Below are positions 1 to 11,763 of a stretch of 64,000 nt of DNA, piece by piece. The stretch is taken from positions 12,196,326 through 12,260,325 of the forward strand of contig OY282609.1 of assembly GCA_958298945.1 (NCBI GenBank), read 5' to 3'. This stretch comes from Atherix ibis. Lineage: Eukaryota; Arthropoda; Insecta; Diptera; Athericidae. Positions within the stretch are counted from its first letter, which is position 1. Every line of letters starts with the position of its first letter. Under the pieces are notes generated by a model, which was given only the letters and a program-made list of their open reading frames with translations, was not told where the DNA came from and did no database searches. Both the position numbers and the translations under genes were made by a program.

Positions 1-1665
1 AAAATGGATTGAATATGTAATCATGGCGGATCAATTATCATTAAATATTCAAATTATTCCAAGTTTCAAAAATGAAAATCAAACTGCCATACCCTCAATT
101 CCACCACACACAGTATTTTATCTTATTCACCTTTTGGCTATACGAACTACTTTACCAACAACAAAAAAATTACTTTCTGTCATATGAGAAGAAGAGAATA
201 CAATTGTTAATTTGTAATTTATATACGTATATCATATCAAATAAATTTAAATTCATCAATACTAAAGTTATCGAGAAAAAAATATGCTAAAATATGATTC
301 AGTATTTTTATTTCTAAAAAAATCTCATTCACCATTAATAATTTTCAACTCACCACACCTAAAATGGCGCGCGGTTTTTCAATATTCTTAATTATTCAAA
401 ATTTCCTTCCGAACCAAATCAAATCGATTAAGACTAACGGAAAAGTTGGATATTTTTTTTTTTTTTACTATTTGGTTCTTGTTTTATTAATAATACTAAA
501 ATCAAATATTTTTGCCGATATTTAAATCAATACTAAATTATTAAAAAAAAAAAAAGCATTAATAAAATATCAAAGATTAATAGGATAACAATTTAAGTTT
601 TTCGTTCTTTTTAATGAAATTCAAATTTATATATTTTTATGTATTTTTTTTTTATTTATCTTTTTCTTTTTTTGAATATTTTAACAATTTCCAAATCGAT
701 ACTATTTTTTTTTTATGTATGTATATCAGCATAATTTTCATACAAATTTTAGTATAATTTTCCAATTTTATATTTTTTCAAATATTCTCTTATGGCGGGT
801 GTGTACTAATATATGCATGCATACATATCTAGATTCGTATGTAGGTGTATATAGAAAATACCAATAATGGCGATAATAGTAAGATTCGAAAATAAAATGA
901 TACGTTTGCATGCCATTGTGCTTATGTCAGTAGTTCTATTGAGAATACAGATGCTAGCAATATTCGTGTTTTTTTTTTAAACCAACATAAGATTTATTTC
1001 CATAGCTAAATTATATTAATATGAATATTCATGCTTCTATATTATTTTAAGATATATTCTTTTTGATAAAAAAAAATACGATGAAAAAATTTTTAAGAAA
1101 AATATACTCGTTTATATTATTAACTTCTTTCGAAAATCTACATCGACCTTGTATGTGTCAGCTTAAAATATTATTTGTTAGAATATTGAAAATGTCACGA
1201 AATTGACTGATTACGTTAATAGATTTTACTAAAAAATACAAATCGAATATAAAGGAATTTATAATGATTTTTGTTTTTAATTTTACGTCTATATTATTTT
1301 TGATTTAATAATAACATAAATGCTTATTGAACGATTGCTGCTTGACTATTACTTGTAAAGAATTTTTAAATATTGTATTATTTATTTGTATGAAAAGAAA
1401 ATTTTATTAAAAAGAAATATGAATGTATGGTAGAGATTTAACAAACAATAAAAGCTCAAATTATAAGAACAAATTAAATAATTTGGTTTAAAAAGTAAAA
1501 AATAAAAAAAAATATGAAAATTATATATTTAAAAAAATATCTTATAATATGTTAAAGAAAACTACACTGACAATATGTAGAAAACTACACTACACCGTTT
1601 TACAAGTTACGTTTGAGAATACACCCTGAAACACACTCCAACATGCTTAACACAAACTAAAATTA
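1..1665. other. AT-rich non-coding sequence, presumed sickie intron
   Basis: Long runs of A and T with no open frame that shows a recognisable domain. The only open frame of note, about 72 codons at 72-290, is AT-driven and has no family resemblance that I can see. Assignment to an intron is inferred from the sickie exons downstream. Confidence 0.5.
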
Positions 1666-1667
1666 TA

Positions 1668-2916
1668 CCAGGTGTATAAGCATAAATCCGCTGTTTCTGT
1701 TAAAAAAAACACATTTTTTTTTCATAGAAACCAAAAACAAATTTATTCAAAGTACTTGCCGTCACTAGCTACACATTTTTCCCATCTCTCGGGCAATTTG
1801 TGTAAACCACGCCAAAAAAAATTTCTTGTCTTTCGAGGCAAACCCCTCATCAAGCCATTTTTGGACGTCTTCGTAAGAATCAAAGTGCTGCTCAGCGAGC
1901 GCGTGGCCCACCGACGAAAACAGGTGGTAGTCGGATGGGGACAGATCTGGTGAATAAGCGGGGTGGGGTGGCACCTCCTAGTTGAGTGTCTCCAAGTAGT
2001 TTTGGACCATTTTTGACGTGTGCGATGGTGCGTTATCATAGCTTGTCATGTCTTTGTTGATAATTCGTCCTTTTTTAACGCAGAGCACGGTGCAATTTGA
2101 TCAGTTGTTGGTGGTAGCGGTGGGCATTGACAGTTTCGCCAGGTTTCAACATCTCATAGTAGACGATACCCTGCTGATCCCACCCTGCTGAACGCACAGC
2201 ATCGTCTTCCGTCCGAAGCGATTTGGTCTTGGGGAAGATGTTCATGGTTGGCCGGGATCAACCATCCTTGCATTTAGGATTCTCGAAATATATCCACTTT
2301 TCATCGCCTGTCACAATCCGATGCAGGAACGACTTTCTTTTTTGTCTGGCGAGCAAGATTTCGCATGTGTTTTGGCGTCGCTCCATCTGCCTATCATTCA
2401 ATTCATGCGACACCCATTTTCCGATCTTTTCAATCTTCCCCATGGTACGCAGATGCATGGAAATGGTCGGTTGAATAACAACCAATTGCCCCGCGAGCAT
2501 TTTTTGAGATTGGGTATCGTCTTCGTCCAAAAGAGCCTTCAATTGATGGTCCTCAACCTTCCTAGACCGATTTTCACGCTTCTTGTCCCACAAGTCAAAA
2601 TTGCCGTCTTTGAACCGAAGAAACCAATCTGGAACCGAAGAAACCAATCTGGGAACCAATAGGCCTCCATAAGCATTCGATGCGATTCGGCAGCCGATTT
2701 CCTCAAATTGAAGCAGAAAAGTAGAGCTTCCCGCATATGCTCTTTTTCTGGCACAAAACTAGACATGATTACCAAAGGAAAAATGTGTGTTATTGTACGA
2801 AATTGCTGACAATGTGCACTGATTAATGTTGATAGATGTCAAACTCATAAAAAAAAAGTATGGCGTGCCCATGGTAGCTTAATACGCTTACTCACGCCAT
2901 CTATAACCAAACCTGG
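1668..2916 (-). mobile_element. Mos1-like (mauritiana-type) mariner, dead copy A
   Basis: The element lies between TA dinucleotides (1666-1667 and 2917-2918), the mariner target duplication. Its left end begins CCAGGTGTATAAG, like the CCAGGTGTA start of Mos1. The right end keeps only CCAGG (read on the minus strand) and then jumps to the subterminal sequence; compared with the copies at 40195 and 52303 about 21 bp of the terminal repeat are missing. Transposase reads on the minus strand. The lost repeat and a disrupted gene make it immobile. Confidence 0.88.
1743..2766 (-). pseudogene. Mos1-like mariner transposase, frameshifted
   Basis: Cut-and-paste DD34D transposase gene, now broken. The ATG at 2766 opens MSSFVPEKEH, typical of Mos1-type proteins, and the reading ends with GKYFE and TAA at 1745-1743. 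Total length is close to the 345 codons usual for the family, but it is split over several frames. The first catalytic Asp is present in VTGDEKWIYF, and the C-terminal HPAYSPDLSPSDYHLF block with the third Asp is readable near 1900-1970. A tandem duplication of about 20 bp near 2618-2655 (repeated GAAACCAATCTGG) destroys the region after the N-terminal helix-turn-helix. Family assignment is secure; no function is expected. Confidence 0.85.
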
Positions 2917-3054
2917 TAAATTTTCTCCAAGCATCCATAATCGAAAGAAGACCATTATTTTCCATTTGTTTTAAAATATAACGTAAGGTTCGTTTGATAT
3001 ACAGTGTCTTTCTTAAAAGTCGAAATTATAAATATAAACTTGCATATTTTATTT

Positions 3055-3700
3055 TTGTAAATCTTGTGGATGGCCGGCCTAGTGCATTATCAATTAAGAG
3101 AATGACTTTAAAAGACAACCCTTTTTACTTAAATACCTTTTGACGTCTGGGACAAAAAAGTTATGAAACCATTCATTGAAAAGTATGACTGTAATCCAGT
3201 CTTTGTTATTGACCATCCAATAAACGTGAAGGTTGTTGATGTTTACATCGGAAGTGTTGCAACAGAAAATAACTGTTATATGAATTTTCGTTGCGTTATG
3301 ACCACTACCTGTTTTATGAGCCTCACACAAATAGGTTCTATTTCTGGCATTTTTTTTTCTTCAAAATAACCCAAACTCATCAGCATTGAAGACATGGTCA
3401 ACAGTGTAGGAATTACCGGAAACAATTTCAGTAAATTTTGCTTACTTGCTCACCTTTCAATCTTAGGCTATATAAAGAATGTCTTTGTTTAAGTCTTTCG
3501 AACCAACCATGGCTTACAGAAAAAGGCAGCTTCTTTTCAGCTCAAGAAGTAGATGGTAACTGATTTTCTATTTGCTCATAAATCTTTAAAGCCTTATTTG
3601 TAATTGCATTGGTATCAATGGATGGCTTTCTCCTTTTTTTCCATTGCAGTCGAAATTATTTGATCTATTTCGTGGTTCGAAAAATACAGCCCTGTCATCT
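3055..3700 (-). pseudogene. pogo/Tigger-type transposase relic
   Basis: Read on the minus strand the segment shows, in order, a CENP-B-like HTH_Tnp_Tc5 region (a SHGWFERLKQRHSLYSLRLKGE-like stretch near 3450-3520), the first catalytic block FNADEFGLF (about 3365-3400), WFHNFFVPDVKRYLSKKGC (about 3120-3180) and the second catalytic block LLIDNALGRP (about 3070-3100). That is the DDE_1 order of pogo/Tigger transposases. Several frameshifts and stops interrupt it and no terminal repeats could be placed. It is the only pogo-type element noticed here; all the other DNA transposons are mariner or DD41D. Confidence 0.75.
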
Positions 3701-5946
3701 GACAGCTGTCAAACATATAATGGGTGGCATATGTTGTGTTTAAGGTATACTATTTAAGATAATGAATCAATCGCTTAATCACGGCCCCCGTTTCGGTGCT
3801 GCCACAACTAGTTTTGGATGAAAATATTCTACAGCGGTGAAACAAAATTTCCATATCCGGGGTTCTGAAGATCCCCAAATAACTTTGAGAGGTTATTTTA
3901 TATTTTTGTATTTCTTTGACGATAAAAGAGTAGAGATCGTTGCTTTCAAGTATGATAACCTACTTTTTTTTATCAGAACCTAATCTGGACCATATGTCGA
4001 TTCGAACAAACGGCTCCATAAGTCACAAAATACAACAAATTTTTACTTTACTACGAAAAAAGTTTCTAGACGCAAAATCTCAAAATTTAGTGATATTAAT
4101 CGACCCTCAACAAATTAATTTTTCACAAAAAATCGAAAATTTTTCTTACGCTTGAACCTTAGAAAGTGTTCAATTTTTTTTGCATTTTATAAAAATATTT
4201 TTTTCCCAAATTTTCATCAGATTTGATACGGTTTTTAAATATTTCTGCATCGTTTGGTCTCAAAAATTCGTCAATTACAAATTTTCCTTACTCCGGGGAC
4301 CTTAGAAATTTTTAATTACTTAAGAACATCTCTCCAGTATGTTTTTCATAATAGAGTCCTCATCTTTTCTTATTTTTCTTAGTGTGGCTTCATTTATGGA
4401 ATAAAATTTATCAACATCTCTCTTTCTCCATTACGTAGACAATCTAAAATTTTAATTTTGCTTTCTAAAGAAATAATTTTCCTTTTCATTTGATTTTTTT
4501 TGCATTAAATTATAAAAATGCTGCAAAAATTATAAATTATAATTGTTTAGTACAAACCAGTAAATATGAAGTTTTAAAAAATTCTAAATAGAAAAAGCAC
4601 CTTTCTACTGCTAAAAATTTACCGCACTGAATCACAAGAACAGAAAATTTAATTATACAGACAAAATGGGGAATCCCCATTTTTAGATTGGAATAAATAA
4701 AATTTAGAATAGAATGGAATTAAAAAAATCACTAGAAATATGTGCGGCAGTGTTACCAAGCGAATGGAATTACAAAATCTCTGCACAAATCGTAGGATAG
4801 GTGTAAAAGCAAATATATTTTGAATAATGCTATATAAACTGTACATTCAAAGCCTCAAGGCAATATTTATCTGCAATAATATTTAATAATTTTATTATAA
4901 ATTTTTCGAAACTATTAAAAATTCTCGCAAAGCTGCTTTTTGTATGGAATTAATTTTAATATAAATAATTATGCAAAAAAAACATCAGAAAGATTTTTTT
5001 TATTAATGAATAACGAATTATTTTTTTAAAAATATTTTTCTATCTTAATATTGAAATAAGATTATACTCGTACATACATCTTAAAAGAGTAGATGTCAAA
5101 ATTAGCATACATATTAAATTAAAAACAAAAACGTGTCCGATTATACTATCGATAAATTTACTATCTATTAATCTATCATCTTCTTCATTGATTAAAAATC
5201 TCTTTTCATATACAATCAATAATTTTTTTTTTTTTAAATTAAATATTTTTCTTAATAAGTTTTATATTTAAAAAAAATCAATTTGACTTATTTCAATTTC
5301 ACTTCCAAATATGAATTTAAATATTTGAAGAAAAAAATATATAATAAAAGGTGTGCTATTAAATCGAAACATGATAGAAATTATTTATCATAAAAATTCA
5401 ATAATATTCGACAGTAACAGAAAAAAATATATATTTGGTTGTAGGAAGGAATCTGTAAAAATATGTTTGAATATTAAATAAAATTAAAAAAAAAATTATT
5501 GTATGATACTCCCTACTGTGTTTATAAATTTTGAATAAAAATTAATTTATTTTATAGAGTAGCAAATAATTATGGAAAATTTAATTGTAAACGCCTTATT
5601 TTCTATTCGTTTTTTATGGTTTACATAATATTTTGTACGTTTTTTTTCCTTTTTTGTTTACAATATCTTTTTAGCATCTAATCGTATGTTAAAAAAGTTG
5701 ATTTGTACATTATTCAAAATAAGAAACTTGTTCGTTCTTAGAAAAAAGCAAAATAATTTTTTTGTTATATTATCAACAATTAATCTGAAGAAAATTCTCC
5801 CGAATTCGTCTAATTTTTAATAGTTTCGCATATATTTTTATTTATTTTTCTTATCTTAAAAAAAGAAGATTGATTTAAAATTTTTATAAAATGCACAAAA
5901 ATTTAGCAATATTATGATTCAGTTAACAAAAACCAAAAAATAAAAA
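3701..5946. other. AT-rich non-coding sequence
   Basis: No recognisable gene. 3780-3900 is less AT-rich (contains CACGGCCCCCGTTTCGGTG and CCGGGGTTCTGAAGATCCCC) and may be an old repeat, but I cannot name it. The remainder is mostly A/T runs. Confidence 0.4.
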
Positions 5947-6154
5947 TACGAGGTCTGTTCAAAAAGTATCGCGAAATTTTGAATTTCCGCCGGTTACGTA
6001 TATTCGATTTTAGATTTTTTGTGGCGTTATGTTGGTACTCATGTCTCTCACTTATGCCGACAAGTTCGGCCATTTGGAATGTTCAGTTAATTTTTGACAG
6101 GTGCTTTGCTTGCACATGTTTTGGCTCGTCTTCGATTTTTGCCCATTCCAAAAA

Positions 6155-6943
6155 ATGGATCAAAGAATCTGTATCAAATTTTGTGTGAAAAACAAAATTA
6201 ATTGCGCGGACGCATTCCGAATGTTGACTGTGGCATATGGTGAAGCTACCTTGGACCGAAGCAACGTTTATCGGTGGTACAAAATGTTCTCAGAGGGCCG
6301 AGAGGATGTGAACGACGAAAAGCGTGCCGGACGCCCGAGCACGTCAACAACAGACGAAAACATTGATGAAGTGAAGAAAATAGTATTGACCAATCGTCGA
6401 ATCACCGTTAGAGAAGTTGGTGAGGACTTAAACATATCGATTGGCTCGTGCCATTCGATTTTTACCAATGATTTGGGCGTGAGACGGGTCACCGCGAAAT
6501 TCGTACCAAAATTGCTCAATTTCGACCAAAAACAGCATCGCATTAAAATTGCTAAGGAGCTGTTGAACTCTGTCCGCGACGACCCAAATTTTCTCCAAAG
6601 GGTCATAACTGGTGACGAATCATGGGTTTATGGTTATGACGTAGAAACCAAAGCTCAATTATCCCAATGGCAGCTGCCGCACAAGCCAAGACCGAAAAAG
6701 CGCGCCAAGGTTTTGCTTACAGTTTTCTTCGATTGCAGGGGCGTGGTGCATCATGAGTTCTTGCCACAGGATAGAACGGTCAATAAGGAATATTACCAGC
6801 AAGTTATGCGCAAGTTGCGCGAAGCAATCCACCGGAAACGTCCGGATTTGTGGAAAAACAAAAATTGGCTTTTGCACCATTATAACGCCCCTGCTCACGT
6901 TTGTTCCTTGTGCGCAAATTTTTGGCCAAAAACAACATACTAA
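6155..6943 (+). pseudogene. mariner transposase (GVQW3/SETMAR-like), truncated
   Basis: ATG at 6155 begins MDQRICIKFC, the usual start of this transposase group; the frame is open further upstream but without another family-like start. The N-terminal paired helix-turn-helix region (about residues 5-110, including YRWYKMFSEGRED and GRPSTSTTDENIDEV) and the first catalytic Asp (VITGDESWVY) are intact. The second catalytic site reads HHYNAPAH, where the family has HHDNAPAH, so the catalytic Asp is replaced by Tyr. The protein stops after 262 residues at the junction with the inserted mariner; full-length members are near 340-350 residues and carry a third Asp. It is inactive as a nuclease but the DNA-binding half is uninterrupted. 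Confidence 0.85.
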
Positions 6944-6945
6944 TA

Positions 6946-7199
6946 CGAGGGTCATTCAACAAGTACTAAGCCTACAAAAGAAAAACGAAAATTTTGGAAA
7001 GGTGGCAATTTATTTTTCCACATAATCTCCTTCAAGCTCGATACACTTGGCCCAGCGATGCTCTAACTTTTGTAACCCGTCCAAAAAATACATTTTCTCG
7101 AGGAAGCAAAATAGGCCTCCGTGGCGACGATGACCTCCTCATTCGACCCAAATCTATTCCCGGCGAGTGATTTTTTCAGGTTTGGAAACAAAAAGTAGT
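6946..7199 (-). mobile_element. terminal fragment of a second DD34D mariner
   Basis: After TA at 6944-6945 the sequence CGAGGGTCATTCAACAAGTA starts a new terminal repeat, related to CGCGGGTCGTTCAATAAGTC of the element at 61147. The next 250 bp match, on the minus strand, the 3' end of that family's transposase (CATAATCTCCTTCAAGCTCG and TACACTTGGCCCAGCGATG blocks correspond to the element at 61147). It ends near 7199, where the outer element's last bases follow. The other end is absent. Confidence 0.75.
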
Positions 7200-7224
7200 T
7201 GATACTTTTTAAACAGACCTCGTA

Positions 7225-8084
7225 TATTTATTATCCTTAAAATATAACAAAAATTGCTGTTGTCAATATTTAACTCTACAAAAAATATTAACAGACTCCT
7301 ATAACCAATTTCATTATATTTTCTTTCTTTAAAAACCTCTATGAATATTTAGTTTTATTAAAACAAACAAAAAAATTTAAAACAAAAAATGCTCTTCCTA
7401 TCGAAATAATCTTATGAGAATTTACACTTTAACGGAAAAACTTCTCTACAGTCGTAACTACTCGTATGTATTCATATTTAAATTGAAGAACCTTCCGCAT
7501 TAAGAACAGCATCTTATATGAATTTTTCACATTAGAGATTCCAATCTCTAGTATCCTTATATATTAACAGATCACATAGAATAACATAGACAAAACCATG
7601 TCCGTATCATATAAAAATATTCTATATGCTTATTATTCCAAAGAGAATTCAAAAACTTTTCTACTACTTAACATTTTTGTTCATTTTTTTATTTCAAGAA
7701 ACAGACTTTGTTTTATTTTTATTTAATCTTTTTTTCTTGGTTATATTTTTTGTTTTAGTAAATTCTATTTCATATGAAAAAAAAATAAGAAATTCTTTTC
7801 AACACTTCAAATATAAGGAAAAAGTTGGTTTCTAAAAAGAAGAAAAGTTTTAAAAACTTTTAAGCAAACTTGCAATATCGTAATTCGTTTGTTCTCTTCT
7901 GCAGTTTTGCTCAGAAACAAAAAAGATTATTTGTACTCAACCTTATGCCAAACGAAAAGTTTATACTCTTTTCTTTATATTTTCAAAAAGAAAACCCTAA
8001 AAAAAATGTTTATAATATTTAAAATAAAAAATATGAAGTTTCAGACAAAAATGCACACCTACAATAAGTTTAAAAAATAAATAA
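7225..8084. other. AT-rich non-coding sequence
   Basis: Two frames of 60-70 codons (7626-7835, 7889-8080) are open only because of the T- and A-rich composition. No domain or repeat was recognised. Confidence 0.45.
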
Positions 8085-8770
8085 GGGAAAAAACGAATAC
8101 TTTATTTACGATAAAATATTAGAATTGATTAGGGAATTAGAACCTATGCACGTTTTCATTTAAAAAAACTATAAGGTGTAAATTTGAAATTTAAAAGAAA
8201 AGATAGACAAAATGAGCTTTTTACGATAAAGTATTTACAATGAAATATTAGACTTAATCTTGGAATAAGAACCTACACAACATATTTTCAGTTTAAAAAA
8301 ATATTTTTAATTTTAGTTCTAAATTAAAAATTAAAAACAAATGTCTGAATTTAAATCAAAGTGACCATAAAAAAAAGATGAAAATAAATGAGCTTTTTAC
8401 GATATTTCCTTTTTGATAAAATATTAAATTCGATTAGAGGGAATAAGAATTTACAAGACGTTTTTATTAAATAAAAAGTCGAAAATTAAAGTGCGAATTT
8501 CAAATTTAAAAAAAAAGTCTAAATTTATATTAAAATTAGTATAAAAGAAAAGATGAAAAAAATTAGCTTTTTACAATATGGATTTACGATAAAATTTTAT
8601 TAATGATTAGGAAATAAAAACCTATGACACGTTTTCAGTTAAAAAAAAAATTTAAAATTAAAATCTAAAAAAAAAAGATGGAAAAAATTAGCTTTTTATA
8701 TTACACTTGATTAGGGAGTAAGAACCTACGAAACGTTTTTATTAAAAAAAGTCTAAATTCAAGTGTAAAA
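8085..8770. repeat. degenerate tandem array, about five units
   Basis: A block resembling GATTAGGGAATAAGAACCTA followed by an ACGTTTTCA/T-like stretch recurs with its AACCTA core near 8141, 8270, 8449, 8620 and 8723. Between blocks there is a second shared motif, AAAGATGAAAA followed by GAGCTTTTTACGATA or close variants. Spacing varies (roughly 129, 179, 171 and 103 bp) because of poly-A/T indels. It has no coding capacity. Confidence 0.7.
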
Positions 8771-10505
8771 ATATAATTTTTTTATAAATAAAAGTTCTAA
8801 ATTTATAATAAGGCTAAGTAACCGTTTAAAAAAAAATTTCATAATTGATTAAATTTTTTAAATCTGTTAAAAAAAAATGGAATTTTTAATAGTAAAGTCG
8901 AAATACTTAAATTTGCTTGGACGTCTATCCTGTCTGTATTTTCAAAGTGTTTATATTTTTTCAATGAATTTAAGGAATTCCATGGTTTGAATTTCGTTAG
9001 CACGATTTTGGTGAGACTGCAAAATTAGAAAATTTCCAATTAAACCAAATCTAATCAGATCCGGGTTTTAAAAAAAAAAAAAAAAATTAGATACACCAAT
9101 GACGATGACGTCTTACATAGCTAAATAGTATAACATTAAAATAAGTATACCCAAAAACTGAAATTTCACAAAACCTCACCATTTTGAATCGAATCAAATT
9201 ATTTAATATGAATTTATTTCACACAAATAACCAATAACAAAATGCCTACTCAGAATAGCCTCAGCCATTATTCTCACATTAATCAACTTTGCCGACAAGA
9301 TACAAACCCGTTCACAAAAATTACAAATAAAAAAATTCACTAATTTCCTAAATTATATGAAAAGAAAACAAAAATAATTTCAGGTATTTGACTTTATGAG
9401 CGATTATAAAATCTATCAAAAATGAGTAGGTCGAACATCAAAAATTCTGACACTCAAGGTTAGTAAAGTCAAGACAATTGAAGTGAAATGAAATTAATCA
9501 TTTCTGACATTGGCCATCTTCTTCTCTGGGCAAAAAATATGTCTGTGTACTCCCTCGACATCGGAAAAAAAAATTTATAGTAGAAAAAAAAACACGCAGA
9601 ATATTGCCAAATTATGCAGAGAAGAAAATCTTGGCAAACCGCGGATTTCCATTTTGAAAAATGAAGACGATTTCATAATTATGACATGACGACTGCCAAT
9701 AATCGTAAATAAACAACGAATTTTAAAGTGTTTTGCAACCAAAAAAGAAAAAAACAATAAAGAGAAATGCTTAAGTGACAGGTGCAATATTTTGTCGATA
9801 GTATATGGAGAAGCACACATTCTCAAGGTTTTTGGCATTGTTCTGTTATTCCCCCATCATCGCAGGTGGAGTATTATTGACCGCCTACTATTTTTGCACT
9901 GCGGGCAATAGAAACAGACTGTATGGCTGCTCTGACGTTGTAGAAATTCATTTAACTTAATTGCCATCATTCTTTTTGAATATTTGTAGTTAGAGCAAAG
10001 AATTTTCTTTTTTTCAACGAATGAATGAATTGCTCAACATTTAAGGAATAAATAGTAGAATATATATTTTTTTAATTAAGATAATTGGAAAATTGCTTTA
10101 AGGCTATTTCTAGCATTTTAAAATTTCCCATCCTTAAAAAATTTCTATAAAACTCAATTTTCAAGTAAATTCATCTTATTTTTTTTTGTATTTTCTTCTT
10201 TTATAATCAAGGACAAGATCCTTATGGCATTTCTAGAACGAAGAAATTAGCCTTGTCATTTTATTATTTAAATGGATAAGAAAAAGTAAATAATTTTATA
10301 ATTTCCTACTCATTTGATTAATATAAATACTTTTAAACAAATTTCAAAATTAATAAATACTCTTTTCAATTTATCTAAGATTGTTTATCACAAAATCTAA
10401 TAAGTATAATATTTGCAAATATTTTCTAAACTGATACCGTGACGCGTCACGATTTTTATTTATATTTTCGTACAGTTTGAAGAAACGATAAACGGACATG
10501 ATATA
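8771..10505. other. AT-rich non-coding sequence
   Basis: Contains runs of A and T and a moderately mixed-composition stretch (9230-9960) without a recognisable exon. A 14-bp perfect palindrome is listed separately. Confidence 0.4.
10438..10451. promoter_or_regulatory. perfect 14-bp palindrome, CRE/ATF-like core
   Basis: CGTGACGCGTCACG reads the same on both strands and contains TGACGCGTCA, which resembles the TGACGTCA site of bZIP factors with two extra central bases. It lies in otherwise AT-rich sequence, in the presumed intron and 55 bp upstream of the mariner at 10506. A binding role is only a possibility. Confidence 0.25.
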
Positions 10506-11761
10506 CGTCTACTATATATATTTCTGGCCTAGGCAACACTAAGTGTTGCCAGGTGCGATCTGACATTTCCATTGGAAAGTTTGACATTTTTTAGCATAAA
10601 CGTACTCAGAACGTTTTGACGTACGACTATCATTTGTGTTGTTTACAGTGACTTGAAAAAATCAATTTGGCAAAAAAATGGAATTAACTCGTGAACATTT
10701 TCGTGCGATCATTTTTCACAACTTTCGACGTGGATTATCACGACAAGAGTGCATCGATGAACTTAAATCTTTGTATGGCTATGAAGCACCATCCTATAGC
10801 ACTGTGAAAAACTGGTACAACGAATTCAATCGTGGCCGACGCTCGCTCAAAGACGAATTCCGTGAAGGTCGTCCAAAAACAGCCGTTGTTCCAGAAAACA
10901 TCGATGCCGTACGTGAACTGATAATGCAAGACCGTCATGTGACATACCGTGAGATAGAGGCATGCCTAGGCATTTCTCCCACCAGCATACATTCGATATT
11001 GCATGAACACCTGGCCGTAAAAAAGGTTTGTTCTCGTTGGATCCCGCACAATTTGACAATCGCTCAAAAAAAGGCTCGTGTGGATTGGTGTAAAGAAATG
11101 CTGAAAAAATACGATCGCGGTGCTTCAAAAGACGTGTATAAGATCGTCACAGGTGACGAATCATGGATCTATGCGTATGAGCCCGAAACAAAACAGCAAT
11201 CGACCGTGTGGGTCTTCCAAGACGAGTCAAATCCAACGAAAGTTGTTCGTGGAAGAAGCACTTCGAAGCAAATGGTCGCTTGTTTCTTTGGCAAAACTGG
11301 TCATGTGGCGACTGTTCCGCTTGTGCAACGTAGGACGGTCAATTCTGAGTGGTACACCACCATTTGTTTGCCTGAAGTCTTCGGAGAAATTCGAAAAACG
11401 AACAAGAGAAGTCGAATCATTGTGCACCATGACAATGCGAGCTCTCACACATCGGCTCAAACCAGCGCCTTTTTGACCGGACAAAACGTCGAATTGATGG
11501 GTCATCCTCCGTACAGCCCTGACTTGGCACCCAATGACTTCTTTTTAATTTTCGTCGCCAGAAGATGCTGTTGAAGCATTCAAAAACCATGTTTTGGAGG
11601 TGTCTCAATCGGAGTGGAAAAAGTGCTTCGAAAATTGGTTTGAGCGCATGCAAAAGTGTATAAATCTTGATGGAGAATATTTTGAAAAACAATAAAACCT
11701 TTTTCGTTGATAAATATTCGCATTTTCATTATTAGGCCAGAAATATATATAGTAGCCCACG
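10506..11761 (+). mobile_element. SETMAR-like DD34D mariner, twin copy 1
   Basis: The ends share an inverted TACTATATATATTTCTGGCC block (left after 10506, right before 11761) and the outermost CGT...ACG touches TA on each side. The exact end is slightly uncertain because four more bases (TCAT) after the right TA are shared with the second copy. The left end lacks three bases (CGTCTAC against CGTAGGCTAC) relative to the copy at 25434. Otherwise the two elements look identical over about 1.25 kb. The transposase is frameshifted, so mobility needed outside help. Confidence 0.9.
10678..11695 (+). pseudogene. mariner transposase with one shared deletion/frameshift
   Basis: ATG at 10678 opens MELTREHFRAIIFHNFRRGL and is followed by the two helix-turn-helix regions (about residues 1-110), the linker and the catalytic core. 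All three catalytic acids are visible: TGDESWIY (about residue 160), HHDNASSHT (about 250) and YSPDLAPNDF (about 285), with 34 residues between the second and third, i.e. DD34D. Directly after NDFFL the frame breaks: about a dozen residues normally found there are missing and translation runs out at 11574. The proper C-terminus (FSSPEDAVEAF to GEYFEKQ) continues in another frame to TAA at 11693-11695. The same lesion is present at 25609-26626. Confidence 0.9.
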
Positions 11762-11763
11762 TA

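Larger units (their letters stand above)
5949..7222 (+). mobile_element. SETMAR/GVQW3-like mariner carrying a second mariner fragment
   Basis: Terminal repeats CGAGGTCTGTTCAAAAAGTA (left) and the inverted TTTTTAAACAGACCTCG (right) are flanked by TA on both sides. Transposase reads on the plus strand up to 6943, where a different mariner begins (6946). The outer element resumes only in its last 23 bp or so at 7200. The 3' third of the outer element and most of the inner one are therefore missing, as if one deletion removed both after the insertion. The same family has three non-autonomous copies at 38739, 49266 and 55697. Confidence 0.88.

Noticed and set aside
72..290. 72-codon open frame at the left edge
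   Set aside because: Composition-driven; rich in Ile, Tyr, Lys and Asn, no domain, no splice or start context.
2223..2662. Plus-strand frames over the first Mos1-like element
   Set aside because: Antisense shadows of the transposase.
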